DNA from: Mycobacterium nebraskense | GTDB lineage: Bacteria > Actinomycetota > Actinomycetes > Mycobacteriales > Mycobacteriaceae | Length of the DNA: 57,196 nt | NCBI RefSeq assembly: GCF_002102255.1 | Contig: NZ_LQPH01000142.1 | Span: 1-57,196 of the forward strand | Reading direction: 5' to 3' | Shown: positions 1 to 8,510 of the stretch, one piece after another | Numbering within the stretch: position 1 is the stretch's first letter | Layout: each line of letters starts with the position of its first letter | Made by a program: the position numbers and the translations under genes | Notes under the pieces: generated by a model | The model's input: the letters and a program-made list of their open reading frames with translations, nothing else | What the model was told of the DNA's origin: nothing | Database searches by the model: none

Positions 1-39
1 GCCACCGCATAGGATCATCAACGCAAGCGAGCGGAACCT

Positions 40-789
40 ATGTCAGACCACTTTTACACCGCTCCTGGGACGCCACCCGACGGTGTTGGAGAGGTTGGCC
101 TGTGGAAACTGGGACTGAGCCCGGCGCAAATGTTCGAGCATGGCGTCTCGCGCGCCGGGTATATCGAGGCGCCGCGCGAACCCGACTTCGCCTATAACTT
201 CCTGAAAGTGGAATGGCGGACGATTCAGCATTACGGTGTTCAGGTCGACAACCGTATCTACCGCGGTTCTGGACTGACGGGATATCGGCCGGGGGAGAAG
301 AGTTCCTTCCGAGAACATCACGGGCAGTGGCCGTTTCATGTCGACCCTAACGACGTGCGCTTCATCTACTTTTTCGACTCCAAATCGACCCGCCGGTGGC
401 ACGCGTTGATGTGGGACCATGCCGATCTGTGTGATGGCCCAATGAACGAGGACGGGCTGTTATTCAGCCGTGAACTGGTGAAGGCTAAATACCGTTATTT
501 TGACGACAAGTTGGCATTGTCTGAATTTCTCGAACGCCGCAACCTTGGTCAAGGACACACCATGGCCGAGCGACGAGCTGCCCTGCGCTTGTCTCGCGAG
601 CAGTCCAGTCTGGCCCTGGATGTCAAGCAAGCGGCGCACGTTCCCGAACTGCCCACGGCGAAAAGGATCCTCGGTGCACTGACCGCGACGGAGATTGGGC
701 CAGATGACCCGGGATCGGCCGACGAACTCGACGACGATCCGCGCATCGACGACGGTCACTTCTATGAGGATGTATTGGAGGACGTATGA
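40..789 (+). CDS. TniA/TnsB-type transposase, C-terminal part
   Basis: This 249-residue product matches the C-terminal part of DDE transposases of the Mu/TniA/TnsB group. The recognisable stretch is residues 58-125, with VEWRTIQHYGVQV, then a WPFHVDPNDVRFIYF segment and a WHALMW end, which is the Mu-type C-terminal beta-barrel. The catalytic DDE core is absent; it would lie upstream of the window. An in-frame TAG at 10-12 separates this frame from anything upstream, so this is either a separate C-terminal gene or the tail of a frameshifted transposase; 39 bases of upstream sequence cannot decide. The stop overlaps the next start (ATGA at 786-789), so it is translationally coupled to the ATPase gene. 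Family assignment is firm; completeness is not. Confidence 0.75.
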   Translation: MSDHFYTAPGTPPDGVGEVGLWKLGLSPAQMFEHGVSRAGYIEAPREPDFAYNFLKVEWRTIQHYGVQVDNRIYRGSGLTGYRPGEKSSFREHHGQWPFHVDPNDVRFIYFFDSKSTRRWHALMWDHADLCDGPMNEDGLLFSRELVKAKYRYFDDKLALSEFLERRNLGQGHTMAERRAALRLSREQSSLALDVKQAAHVPELPTAKRILGALTATEIGPDDPGSADELDDDPRIDDGHFYEDVLEDV

Positions 790-1946
790 GTGCGACCGGG
801 GTGGCGAGCCGGAAAAAGACCAGTAACTTAGATAACCTGACGCTGTCGCGCAAGGAGGGATGGCGTGAGTATGTCGAGGCGCCCCGGCGGATCAGGCCCG
901 AAGAGCTCTCGAGAGGCCAGATCCGCCGTCTCGGCGATGCAGCAGCCGACATCTACAATCAGCGACGAGCCGACTGGCACAACAACATTGGCCCGTTGAG
1001 AACACCACAGCTCGCGATGCTGCATGAAGATCTGTGGGACATCATGGATAGCAGCACGCAGGACGGAAATCATGCCAAGGGCGCAGTGGCAATAGACGGC
1101 TACCCCGGCTTAGGCAAGACCTGGGCGGCGGAAACCTTCGCGAAGGAGTTCCATAAGCGCGAGATTGGGCGGCATGGTGAATTCACGGTCGCCGGGAACG
1201 AGCGTTGGCCGGTCTGCCGAATAGGTATGCGCGGCAATACCAGCATGAAGGACTTCAATGCCGCGCTGTGCGACTTTTATGCGCATCCAGGCTACCGTCG
1301 CGGAAACAGAAGTAACGATCAACTAGGACGCCAAGCGCTCGATTGCGTACTAAGCTGCGAGACAAGGCTACTGATCATCGATGACCTCCACTTCCTGCAC
1401 TGGCAGCGATCTGGTGGAGTGGAGATCAGCAACCATTTCAAGTATGTCTCCAACGAGTTCCCAGTAACGTTGCTGTTCATCGGCATTGGGCTCGGTGATC
1501 GGGGAGTATTGATGGAGGACCTGTGCTGCAGCCTCGAGGGAGCAGGCTACGGCGACATCGTGCTAGAACAAACGGCCCGGCGCACAACAATGTTGGAGAT
1601 GCGGCCGTACGGTCTGCAAAACGACAAAGAACGATGCCAATGGAACGCGCTCCTAGCCACCGTGGAGCAGCGACTGGTCCTGGGGGCCAAACATCAGGGC
1701 ATGCTGGTGGAAGATTTGTCAGAGTATCTCTATGAACGAAGCACCGGTCACATCGGATCGCTCATGGAGCTCATCCGGCGCGGATGTGCCCGCGCGGTTC
1801 GAACCGGCACTGAAACATTGAACCGAAAAATGTTGGACTCGTTCAGGATTGACAGTGCGGCCGAAAAGGCGCGGAAAGAACTCGCTGCAGCATTCCGCAC
1901 TCGCCGCCTGCGAGCGCGATCTGCGCGACCGCCACGTGTGTCATAG
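786..1946 (+). CDS. TniB/TnsC-like AAA+ transposition ATPase
   Basis: The product has 386 residues. It carries a Walker A motif (GYPGLGKTW, about residues 104-112) and a Walker B motif (LLIIDDLHFL, about residue 195), the layout of TniB-type AAA+ proteins that link target selection to the transposase in Tn5053, Tn552 and Tn7-like elements. It sits between the transposase C-terminus, with an ATGA overlap, and a TniQ gene 19 bases downstream. That order (tniA-tniB-tniQ) is the standard transposition module. The tail is basic and low in complexity. In the cell it would form an ATP-dependent complex on target DNA with TniQ and TniA. Nothing looks broken in this gene. Confidence 0.85.
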   Translation: MSATGVASRKKTSNLDNLTLSRKEGWREYVEAPRRIRPEELSRGQIRRLGDAAADIYNQRRADWHNNIGPLRTPQLAMLHEDLWDIMDSSTQDGNHAKGAVAIDGYPGLGKTWAAETFAKEFHKREIGRHGEFTVAGNERWPVCRIGMRGNTSMKDFNAALCDFYAHPGYRRGNRSNDQLGRQALDCVLSCETRLLIIDDLHFLHWQRSGGVEISNHFKYVSNEFPVTLLFIGIGLGDRGVLMEDLCCSLEGAGYGDIVLEQTARRTTMLEMRPYGLQNDKERCQWNALLATVEQRLVLGAKHQGMLVEDLSEYLYERSTGHIGSLMELIRRGCARAVRTGTETLNRKMLDSFRIDSAAEKARKELAAAFRTRRLRARSARPPRVS

Positions 1947-1965
1947 ATTCAGGCGCTGCTGAGCG

Positions 1966-3576
1966 ATGCCGCCACGCACACTGCCCATCAGGGTTGCTCC
2001 GGTCCCTGGAGAGGCCCTGGAGTCGTGGTTGGGTGCAATTGCGCGAAGGCTCGAAACTCCTTGGGGCCATCTACTCGCAGCGCTCGAGCCGACGCCAGCC
2101 GACCCGCCAGGTCTCGTTCGAGAGAACCTCACGGCCTGCCTTCACACCCGCGAAGCCGCAGCAATCGCCCATGCCACTGGGATCTGGCAAGCTGCGGTCG
2201 AAGCCTCGACGCTCGGTCACTACGACGGGCATCTGATCACCGTCGATCGATCCACCGGACGGGTGCGGTCGACCTGGAAGTCCGTGCGATCGAGATTTTG
2301 CCCGCAGTGTCTTCGCGTCTCGAACGGCCGCTGGCAATTATCGTGGCGACTTCCGTGGATCTTCACCTGCCAGGTACACAGTTGCCTGCTCGTCGATGTG
2401 TGCCCCGAATGCGCAATGTTTCAGCGTGTGATGCCGTGGTGGCTGCGGGCGCACGAGATTCCGGACCTCTGTCGATGTTCAAGGAATATTGAATTAGATG
2501 GTGAGAAGCGCCGATGCCTCGGCGATCTCGCGTATGCTGCGATGCCATACTTAGCCCGGCAGCACCCAATCATGTTGGCGCAGTGCCGTCTATCGGGACT
2601 GCTGTCGCGGTCGGTGATCGACTGTGGGATATATCAGGCGATGCCAACGTCGACCCTTGATTTCCTCCGAGACGTGCGACTGCTTTCGGCGCGAATGCTG
2701 TCGATGGCAAAGCTTGACTACATCGCAGAGTCACTCGAGATGCGTGGAGATAGTCATATTCGAGAGCATTCGGCAGCTTACGGTTCGAATCTGGACCGCT
2801 GGTCGACACCTGGGGCCTTCGCGGCGAGCGCACCTGCGTTGGTCACCGGGCTTGGAATCATGCTGGCCCTCGATGTCATTGGACGTGAAAGTGTAGAAGA
2901 TGCCGCGTCGCGGCTTCGCCCGCTCATAGAAAGGGCGAAGGCAACGGGACGAGAGCTCACACCGACGCTTCTTCGCTGCGGCGGCCCGACTGCAACGATG
3001 GACGCCGTTCACATCCGTGCATTCGAGCCTTCGTTCGGGGTGTTGGATAGGATGCGATACGGCACGGCGTCGTGCTTGCCGCGCTATCCGCGCACGTTGA
3101 CCCCCGACTCGTTGCGGTCAATCCCCACCTTGTTCTGGCGCGAGTGGTCTTTTCGCTTGACCGTCGGACGCGGCACTCTTTCCGTGATCCGCCCAGTGCT
3201 CTCGATCATGCTCGTGTGCCACGGACATCAGACAACGGTGCCAAGTGCCGCCCGCAGACTGAGCCTGTCGATGACGGACAGGAGATTCGCCTACATGGTC
3301 GCAGAACTGCGCCCTCACCGGTTGTGGCCAAACATCCTCGCCACGATGATGCGGCTGGCCGACTATCTTCGCGAAAACCCGAGTCCGATCGACTACCAAC
3401 GACGTCGCCTGCTTGATTACCGAGACCTGCTGCCGGCCCAGCAATGGAATGCCATCTACGACAACGCTTATCACGGACCCGGCTGGAGAAACCGGGTCGG
3501 CGACATTGCGCGATCATGGCTCTTTGAGCGGATAAGTATGCTGCCCCGAAGCGCTGCCCCATTTAAAACGGGCTAA
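1966..3576 (+). pseudogene. TniQ-family target-site protein, N-terminal part, interrupted by IS256-family element
   Basis: The frame opens with RTLPIRVAPVPGEALESWL, the start of TniQ proteins. A zinc-binding set follows: C112-x2-C115, C135-x2-H138 and C146-x2-C149. TniQ/TnsD proteins read the target site and recruit the TniB ATPase. Residues near 515-535 (SWLFERISMLP..AAPF) are the linker that normally leads into a C-terminal helix-turn-helix region. After codon 535 (ending at 3570) the frame runs into the inserted element and stops six bases later. Residue 535 joins in frame to position 5040 across the duplicated TTAAAACG, giving an ancestral protein of 761 residues that ends at 5720. A truncated but stable N-terminal protein could still be made. 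Confidence 0.85.
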
Positions 3577-5031
3577 GTCCCCTGGCGTGGTGGGGTTTCG
3601 GGGTCGGGGGCTGGCCAGACGAGAGTGCCGGGTGTGTCGTTGACGCTGTTGGGGTGGGCTATCGCGTAGTGGTCAGTGAGTTACCTACCAAAGTGACTCA
3701 CGAAAAGGACACACCACGCGATGACCCAAGACCAGTCTGCCTTGCTCGCTCAGCTTGATGCACTGAAATCCGCTGATGCCGGGGCGGTGTTCGCCGAGCT
3801 GATCCGCGCCGGGCTGCAGGCGCTGATCGAGGCCGAGGCCACCGAAACGATCGGTGCCGGCCGTTACGAACGCAGCGGTGGGCGCACGGTGCACCGCAAC
3901 GGACACCGCCCCAAGACGGTGTCCACGACCGCCGGCGACGTCGAGGTGGCGATCCCCAAGCTGCGGGCCGGGTCGTTCTTCCCGTCGCTGCTGGAGCGGC
4001 GTCGCCGCATCGACAAGGCGCTGCACGCGGTGATCATGGAGGCCTATGTGCACGGCGTGTCGACCCGCAGCGTCGATGACCTGGTTGCCGCGATGGGCGT
4101 GCAGGCGGGGGTGTCGAAATCGGAGGTGTCGCGGATCTGCGCCGGCCTGGATAAGGAAATCGACGCGTTCCGCACCCGCAGTTTGTCCCACACCGAGTTT
4201 CCCTACGTGTTCTGCGATGCGACGTTCTGCAAGGTCCGCGTCGGGGCGCACGTGGTCTCTCAGGCCCTGGTGGTGGCCACCGGGGTATCCATCGACGGCA
4301 CCCGCGAAGTGCTGGGCACCGCCGTCGGTGACAGCGAGTCCTACGAGTTCTGGCGCGAGTTCTTGGCCGCACTGAAGGCGCGTGGGCTGACCGGAGTGCA
4401 CCTGGTCATCTCCGATGCCCACGCCGGATTGAAAACCGCTGTGGCCCAACAGTTCACCGGCTCATCCTGGCAGCGGTGCCGAGTGCATTTCATGCGCAAC
4501 CTGCATACCGCCGTGACAGCCAAGCACGCCCCCGCGGTCACGGCAGCGGTCAAAACCATCTTCGCTCACACCGACCCGGCCGACGTCGCCGCCCAATGGG
4601 ACCGCGTCGCCGACACATTGGCTGCCAGCTTCCCGAAAGTGACCGCGATGATGAGCGAGGCCAAGACCGACGTGCTGGCGTTCACCGCGTTCCCACGGGC
4701 GCACTGGCAAAAGATCTGGTCGAACAACCCCATCGAGCGGCTCAACAAGGAGATCAAACGCCGCGCCGACGTCGTGGAGATCTTCCCCAACCCGGCGGCG
4801 TTCCTGCGGCTGGCCACCGCCGTGGTGATCGAAGCCCATGACGAATGGCAGGTCACCCGCCGCTACCTCTCCGATGTCTCCATGGACGAACTGCGTGCCG
4901 TCATCGCCGCGAAACACGCCGCTGCAGCACTTGCCAAACAACACCAAATCACCTAGCGTTCAACATGACTCGTTGATCGCAACGCGTGAACCACGCCAGA
5001 TCCGAAGTCCACCACTCGCCGGGACGCTATC
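3571..5031 (+). mobile_element. Complete IS256-family insertion sequence (1461 bp)
   Basis: The boundaries come from the 8-bp direct repeat TTAAAACG at 3563-3570 and 5032-5039; 8-bp duplications are typical of the IS256 family. Read inward, the two ends show imperfect inverted similarity: GTCCC at end positions 7-11 and GTGGTGG at end positions 17-23 agree on both sides. One transposase gene (3721-4956) fills most of the element. It lies inside tniQ, and deleting it together with one copy of the repeat restores the tniQ reading frame. This is what a simple insertion would leave, so it happened while tniQ was still open. Confidence 0.9.
3721..4956 (+). CDS. IS256-family (Mutator type) transposase
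   Basis: The 411-residue length is usual for this family. The DDE residues sit in recognisable contexts: CDATFCKVRV (first Asp), LVISDAHAGL (second Asp) followed by WQRCRVHFMRNL, and NNPIERLNKEIKRR (Glu). The N-terminal half has the RNGHRPKTV and VAIPKLRAGSFFPSLL segments seen in mycobacterial members such as those of IS1081 and IS1311. The start ATG follows a GAAAAGGA purine run. The frame is intact and the element has clear ends, so it may still be active. I do not assign a specific IS name because I cannot compare it with a database. Confidence 0.92.
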   Translation: MTQDQSALLAQLDALKSADAGAVFAELIRAGLQALIEAEATETIGAGRYERSGGRTVHRNGHRPKTVSTTAGDVEVAIPKLRAGSFFPSLLERRRRIDKALHAVIMEAYVHGVSTRSVDDLVAAMGVQAGVSKSEVSRICAGLDKEIDAFRTRSLSHTEFPYVFCDATFCKVRVGAHVVSQALVVATGVSIDGTREVLGTAVGDSESYEFWREFLAALKARGLTGVHLVISDAHAGLKTAVAQQFTGSSWQRCRVHFMRNLHTAVTAKHAPAVTAAVKTIFAHTDPADVAAQWDRVADTLAASFPKVTAMMSEAKTDVLAFTAFPRAHWQKIWSNNPIERLNKEIKRRADVVEIFPNPAAFLRLATAVVIEAHDEWQVTRRYLSDVSMDELRAVIAAKHAAAALAKQHQIT

Positions 5032-5039
5032 TTAAAACG

Positions 5040-5720
5040 ACAACGCAATACCGCGATGCTGTGCGCGCCGAGATGATCGCTATGTTCACACCCGCCCTGA
5101 TCGATGCTCTGAACAGTGCCGGTCTGCAATACCTATCGCACAACAACGTGATAGGCGAGCCCCTTACCTGGGCGCCGCCGTTCTCCCTAATTAACGACCT
5201 TGAGTTGCCGCGACCGGACCTCAACTCGATTTCTGTCACGCAGGTGCACCAGCTAGCTCAGGATCCCTTAATGACCACGGCTGCAATCGCGCGCAATTTG
5301 GCGGTTTCCGCCGACGTCGTGAGGTATCTGCTGGAGCAATTTCCGCTTGTGCGACCAACGACACGCCGGCGGATTCGCAACGACCCCGCCGAGACGCGCC
5401 TGACAAAAGCAGACCTTCTTCGCATGTACAACCGCGAGGGCATGACGCTGACGGCCATCGCGGCCGAGGTCGGCGTCGGGCGTGAGGCGGTCGGCGACCT
5501 AGCCCGAAAGTATGGCATCCCAATTCGTCACTACTACAGAATTGGTCCGGACATCTTGGACTGGCTGTACGAAGAACACGTCGTCAAGCAGCGCACCCTC
5601 ACCGCTATAGCTCAAGACGTCGGCGTCTCTCTTTCCGCTTTGAGTCGAGCAGCGAGAAAGTACGGCATCCTGGTCTGCCGAGACCCCCGCAAGCGGCGCC
5701 AGTCTTCTCAGCGTGCATGA
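5040..5720 (+). pseudogene. TniQ-family protein, C-terminal helix-turn-helix part (severed from 1966-3576)
   Basis: This is the downstream half of the interrupted tniQ. Read in the frame that continues codon 535 of the upstream part, it begins TTQYRDAVRAEMIAMF. It has the LTWAPPFSL and LELP segments that follow the linker in actinobacterial TniQ proteins. Two helix-turn-helix repeats follow: LTAIAAEVGVGREAVGDLARKYGI and a second copy with LTAIAQDVGVSLSALSRAARKYGI. An ATG at 4986, inside the inserted element, could let this half be translated as a 244-residue protein starting MNHARSEVHH. DNA-binding and zinc-finger halves would then be separate proteins. Whether that happens is unknown. Confidence 0.8.
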
Positions 5721-5806
5721 GAGTCGTTTACCGCTCTGCGTGACCAGCTCCGTGACTACCTACCGCGTCGAGAGTCGGCGAGCGGCGGTTGCCTGCACGC
5801 TGCCGA

Positions 5807-6985
5807 TCACACGGCGCTGAGTTGCGGCCCAGTCCCCGGGAATGGTCGAGTCGTCCGATGTTGGTGCAAACTGCGCGACGAAAGCACCGTCCGTCGCAGG
5901 GCGTCAAGTGACGGGCTGTGCCCGATGTTCCAACAGTTCCGGGAATCCATCGGTGAGAATCCACGCCGGCGCATCGACGTCGTCAGCCATTGCAGGCGCT
6001 GGGCGGCGATCTCGGTGTCATCAGCCTGGAGGACGGGCATCGCCATACAAGCGGTGACGGCATCGGCGGCGGCGTTCGAGCACGCTACCCGCGCACCGCC
6101 ACCCGTGACTAAAGGCCGCGCAAACCCGTTCTTTGCTGCGAGCACGAACTGCTCCCAGAGCAGATCGGAGATCGGGGCGGCCACATGAAAGGGCTGCGCG
6201 TAGCGCAACATCCAACTGCCCAGCGTGTGTAGATCTCCCATGAATATCGTCGATGGCACTGGCGACGACCCGTAGATGCCACCCAACGCATAGCCCGCGC
6301 GCAGCACGCGGAGAAGCTCGCATTGGGTCACCACCGCCGGATCTGTCCCGAGGCGTATGGCAGGAGCACCCGACAACGGCTCATGGCACCGTGGTCCCTC
6401 GCCGGATCGGGTCACACCCCGGGTGCACGACCCCAGCTTCGGTACCTCGTTGAAGCGAGGCGGTGCCGTGCGCTGCAGACCGCCGCAGACGCGGCACGCG
6501 TCGGCGAGCAAGGATCCATGCGTCGGGCACACGAATGCCCACCGCAACCGCCACCACACCCGCCATCTGCCACCGCGCTCCTCAAGGCACTTGGGACAGA
6601 ACCGCGAACCAGTCATGCGCAGTGAGGCTGCAGACGGACGTTGCCAGCTGGTGTCGTTGATCCACGGTTGCAGAGTCATCGCCTGAAGCAGGCAGGGTTC
6701 GACGCCGGTGCAGTAGCTGATGGTGTCCCCCTGCCCCGGTGTCAGCGACACGTTGGCCCGCCCCGCCCAGTGCGAGGCCGTATTACCCCGCGCTCCCGAA
6801 ATATCTACTGCGCGCAAAATTTGACCCCAGGTCGCGTCTGTGCGGCTAGCCAACGCTTCCAGCCAGGACTCAAGGCTCTCTTCTGGCAACGGTTTCACCC
6901 GGATCGGCAGAGTCCGCACTGCGCGCCAAGGCTCTACGCCGCCGCCGCGAGGGACGACCTCCCGTGGAAGCACCTCGGCGACCAT
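5807..6985 (-). pseudogene. Second TniQ-family protein, C-terminally truncated
   Basis: The protein resembles the TniQ at 1966 from the opening LPIRVKPLPEESLESWL onward and has the same zinc ligand pattern (CPKC, CPTH, CRVC within one 45-residue stretch). It stops near residue 390, where the family normally continues for another 350 residues with the linker and helix-turn-helix repeats, so the C-terminal half is missing. The start is uncertain. GTG at 7000 lies within the long palindrome, ATG at 6985 is used here, and GTG at 6919 would begin right at the conserved region. It is convergent with the severed tniQ half; 86 bases separate them. It is probably the remnant of another Tn7-like element or a diverged target-selection gene. 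Confidence 0.7.
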
Positions 6986-7025
6986 CAACCCAGAATGCAC
7001 TACTAGTAGTGCATTCTGGGTTGAT
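6984..7025. repeat. Perfect 42-bp palindrome
   Basis: Bases 6984-7004 are the exact reverse complement of 7005-7025, with centre CTAG and no spacer. The core reads CACTACTAGTAGTG and the arms end ATCAACCC / GGGTTGAT. It lies at the 5' end of the minus-strand TniQ remnant and upstream of the XRE gene. There is no T-run beside it, so it is not a normal intrinsic terminator. The central CTACTAGTAG recurs at 7209-7220 and partly at 7880-7890, which suggests a binding site. Confidence 0.9.
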
Positions 7026-7208
7026 TCGCCATTGCCGTGCTGCGCGTTTGGGATGTCGGGATTTCGGGCTCCGGCGTCCTAATTGTGCAGAGTCAAGTCT
7101 CGCCCCCGCCAATCCGAGCAAACTCGCGTATAGAGGTGAGTGAACGCGTCACATGCACCGAGATCCGGGGGGTCCACGCTCGGTGGGCGGCCATACTGCA
7201 AATTTAGA

Positions 7209-7220
7209 CCTACTAGTAGG
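7209..7220. promoter_or_regulatory. CCTACTAGTAGG palindromic operator-like site
   Basis: This 12-bp perfect palindrome ends 37 bases before the likely GTG start of the XRE regulator, inside its promoter region. The core TACTAGTA is shared with the 42-bp palindrome, and ACTAGTAGGGCAGA is shared (reverse strand) with 7876-7889. Autoregulation by the XRE protein is the simplest reading. Confidence 0.5.
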
Positions 7221-7257
7221 GCAGACTTTTCCGGGATCTGCAGCAGTACTGGTATGC

Positions 7258-7518
7258 GTGCCGACGCGCCCCAGTCAAAACGACCCCAAACGGGTCGCTG
7301 TGTGGGAGAGACGGCGCCGTCAGGTGGGCACTCGAATACAGACCCTGCGCATCGACCGCGGCTACACCCAAGAGGAGCTTGCATTGAGGTCCGGTGTTTC
7401 ACGCAACGTGTTAATCGACCTCGAGTACGGCCGCCGCGGCATCCTGCACGAAAGACTATTCGATATCGCGAAGGCCCTCGGCGTGTCCGCTTCAGAGCTG
7501 CTCGAGGGCATAAAATGA
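7258..7518 (+). CDS. Small XRE-family helix-turn-helix regulator
   Basis: The product is 86 residues from GTG 7258; the frame is open back to 7153, but the palindromic site at 7209-7220 suggests transcription begins after it. It carries one XRE/Cro-type helix-turn-helix: RIQTLRIDRGYTQEELA, then SGVSRNVLIDLEYGRRG, then LFDIAKALGVSASELLEG. There is no effector domain, so it is probably a DNA-binding repressor of its own promoter and neighbours. Its stop overlaps the next ATG (ATGA at 7515-7518), so a second gene was once coupled to it. That gene is a decayed copy of this one. Confidence 0.75.
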   Translation: MPTRPSQNDPKRVAVWERRRRQVGTRIQTLRIDRGYTQEELALRSGVSRNVLIDLEYGRRGILHERLFDIAKALGVSASELLEGIK

Positions 7519-7797
7519 CTGATGTCGGAGCGCTCGACCAACTCGGTCGAGATTTGTTGTCAACAGTGTTTCCTCGAGCTGAGGACTCGCGGGCTCGGAG
7601 GGCAGGCGGACGCTCTATCGCGCTGCACGCGGGTGTACCCCGCAATGTGCTGATCCATGTCGAGTTCGGCCGGCGTGGCCTGCTTTACGCAGCTTTTTGA
7701 CCTCGCGGACGCCCTCGAGGCGCCGGTCGCTGATCTGCTTGTCGTACCCGAACCGGCACCAGCGCGTAAGCGACACTCCAAGCCTCCTACGAAATAA
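7515..7797 (+). pseudogene. Frameshifted second XRE-type regulator
   Basis: The first frame starts at ATG 7515, overlapping the upstream stop, and contains ALHAGVPRNVLIHVEFGRRG, closely matching ALRSGVSRNVLIDLEYGRRG of the preceding gene. At the T-run near 7695 it meets TGA. In the next frame the family ending continues as LFDLADALEAPVADLL and a basic tail, ending at TAA 7795-7797. One frame change therefore separates the helix-turn-helix from its last helix. The pair looks like a tandem duplication whose second member has decayed. Confidence 0.65.
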
Positions 7798-7873
7798 TGC
7801 TGCATTCCGGTTGACGTAGACGGGTGTCGACGTCTGCGGCCAAATGCGCGATCCAATGCAACACAACAACGTG

Positions 7874-7890
7874 TTCTGCCCTACTAGTGC
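7874..7890. promoter_or_regulatory. Third ACTAGTAG-type site
   Basis: Reverse-strand reading gives GCACTAGTAGGGCAGAA, sharing ACTAGTAGGGCAGA with the site upstream of the XRE gene. It lies about 190 bases before the VbhA-like gene and may place that gene under the same regulator. Confidence 0.4.
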
Positions 7891-8075
7891 TACACTCTGC
7901 AATGGGGACCTGGTCTGCTGGCTGACCTGAAGAGTCGGACAACGGGTGAGGATTCGGCCGCGCAAGGGGCGGTTCACCGCCGATCAGACGCCCCGCAGTG
8001 CCGCCGGCCAGGTCCACCCGCCACCGCGGCCACCTTGCCGCTCCCGGGCGGGCGCAAGCGTGACGGAGGTTGGGC

Positions 8076-8501
8076 ATGTCACCACATGGTTGGCGGGAGT
8101 GGCTCGACACCGCCAACAACCTCATACCCGACCAGCGAGGCGCGCACCGCAGAGCCATTGCCTACAGCAGGTTGGAGGGCTGGAATCCTGATGCGCGATC
8201 CGTGAAACGGCTCGCCCAATTCAGCAGTGGGGCAACCACCTTCACCGAATACCGGGCGATCGTGCTAGATGGAGCGCGAGTTGGTCTCCGGCTACCCGAA
8301 CGGTGGTTGATGAAGCAGACATTGAGGCCAAACACTATTCACAATAGGTCGACGTTGAAGGGTTTTCGGTCACGGCGCTCAGGGGGTGATTCCACGGTCG
8401 GCGAGCAGTCGCTCTTGCTGCGGGTCGATATCGATCACCGGTCAACTCGAAATCAATCTGACGCCATGGCGATCTCATGCCAGCCGCGACGGTATGGATG
8501 A
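8076..8501 (+). CDS. Possible VbhA-like antitoxin
   Basis: The start ATG 8076 has a GGAGG at 8065-8069. Residues about 20-70 read like the small helical VbhA antitoxin fold that blocks Fic-type AMPylating toxins: RRAIAYSRLEGWNPD, followed by a helix ending FTEYRAIVL. The rest (about residues 75-141) is unlike the family and rich in Arg and Ser, so the frame may run beyond the original end. No Fic domain (HPFx[D/E]GNGR) is visible nearby, so it would be an orphan. The family call rests on a short pattern and is tentative. Confidence 0.4.
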   Translation: MSPHGWREWLDTANNLIPDQRGAHRRAIAYSRLEGWNPDARSVKRLAQFSSGATTFTEYRAIVLDGARVGLRLPERWLMKQTLRPNTIHNRSTLKGFRSRRSGGDSTVGEQSLLLRVDIDHRSTRNQSDAMAISCQPRRYG

Positions 8502-8510
8502 CAACCGGAG

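Noticed and set aside
3582..4999. CTGGCGTGGT at 3582-3591 and its complement at 4990-4999 as ends of the IS256 element
   Set aside because: The 8-bp TTAAAACG duplication and the restored tniQ frame place the ends at 3571 and 5031; the 10-mer is internal and unequally spaced from them.
3575..5010. AAGTCC at 3575-3580 and 5005-5010 as the target duplication
   Set aside because: It is inside the element on both sides and does not restore the interrupted gene.
6984..7025. 42-bp palindrome as an intrinsic terminator
   Set aside because: It has no loop spacer and no T-run, and it lies at the 5' side of genes on both strands.
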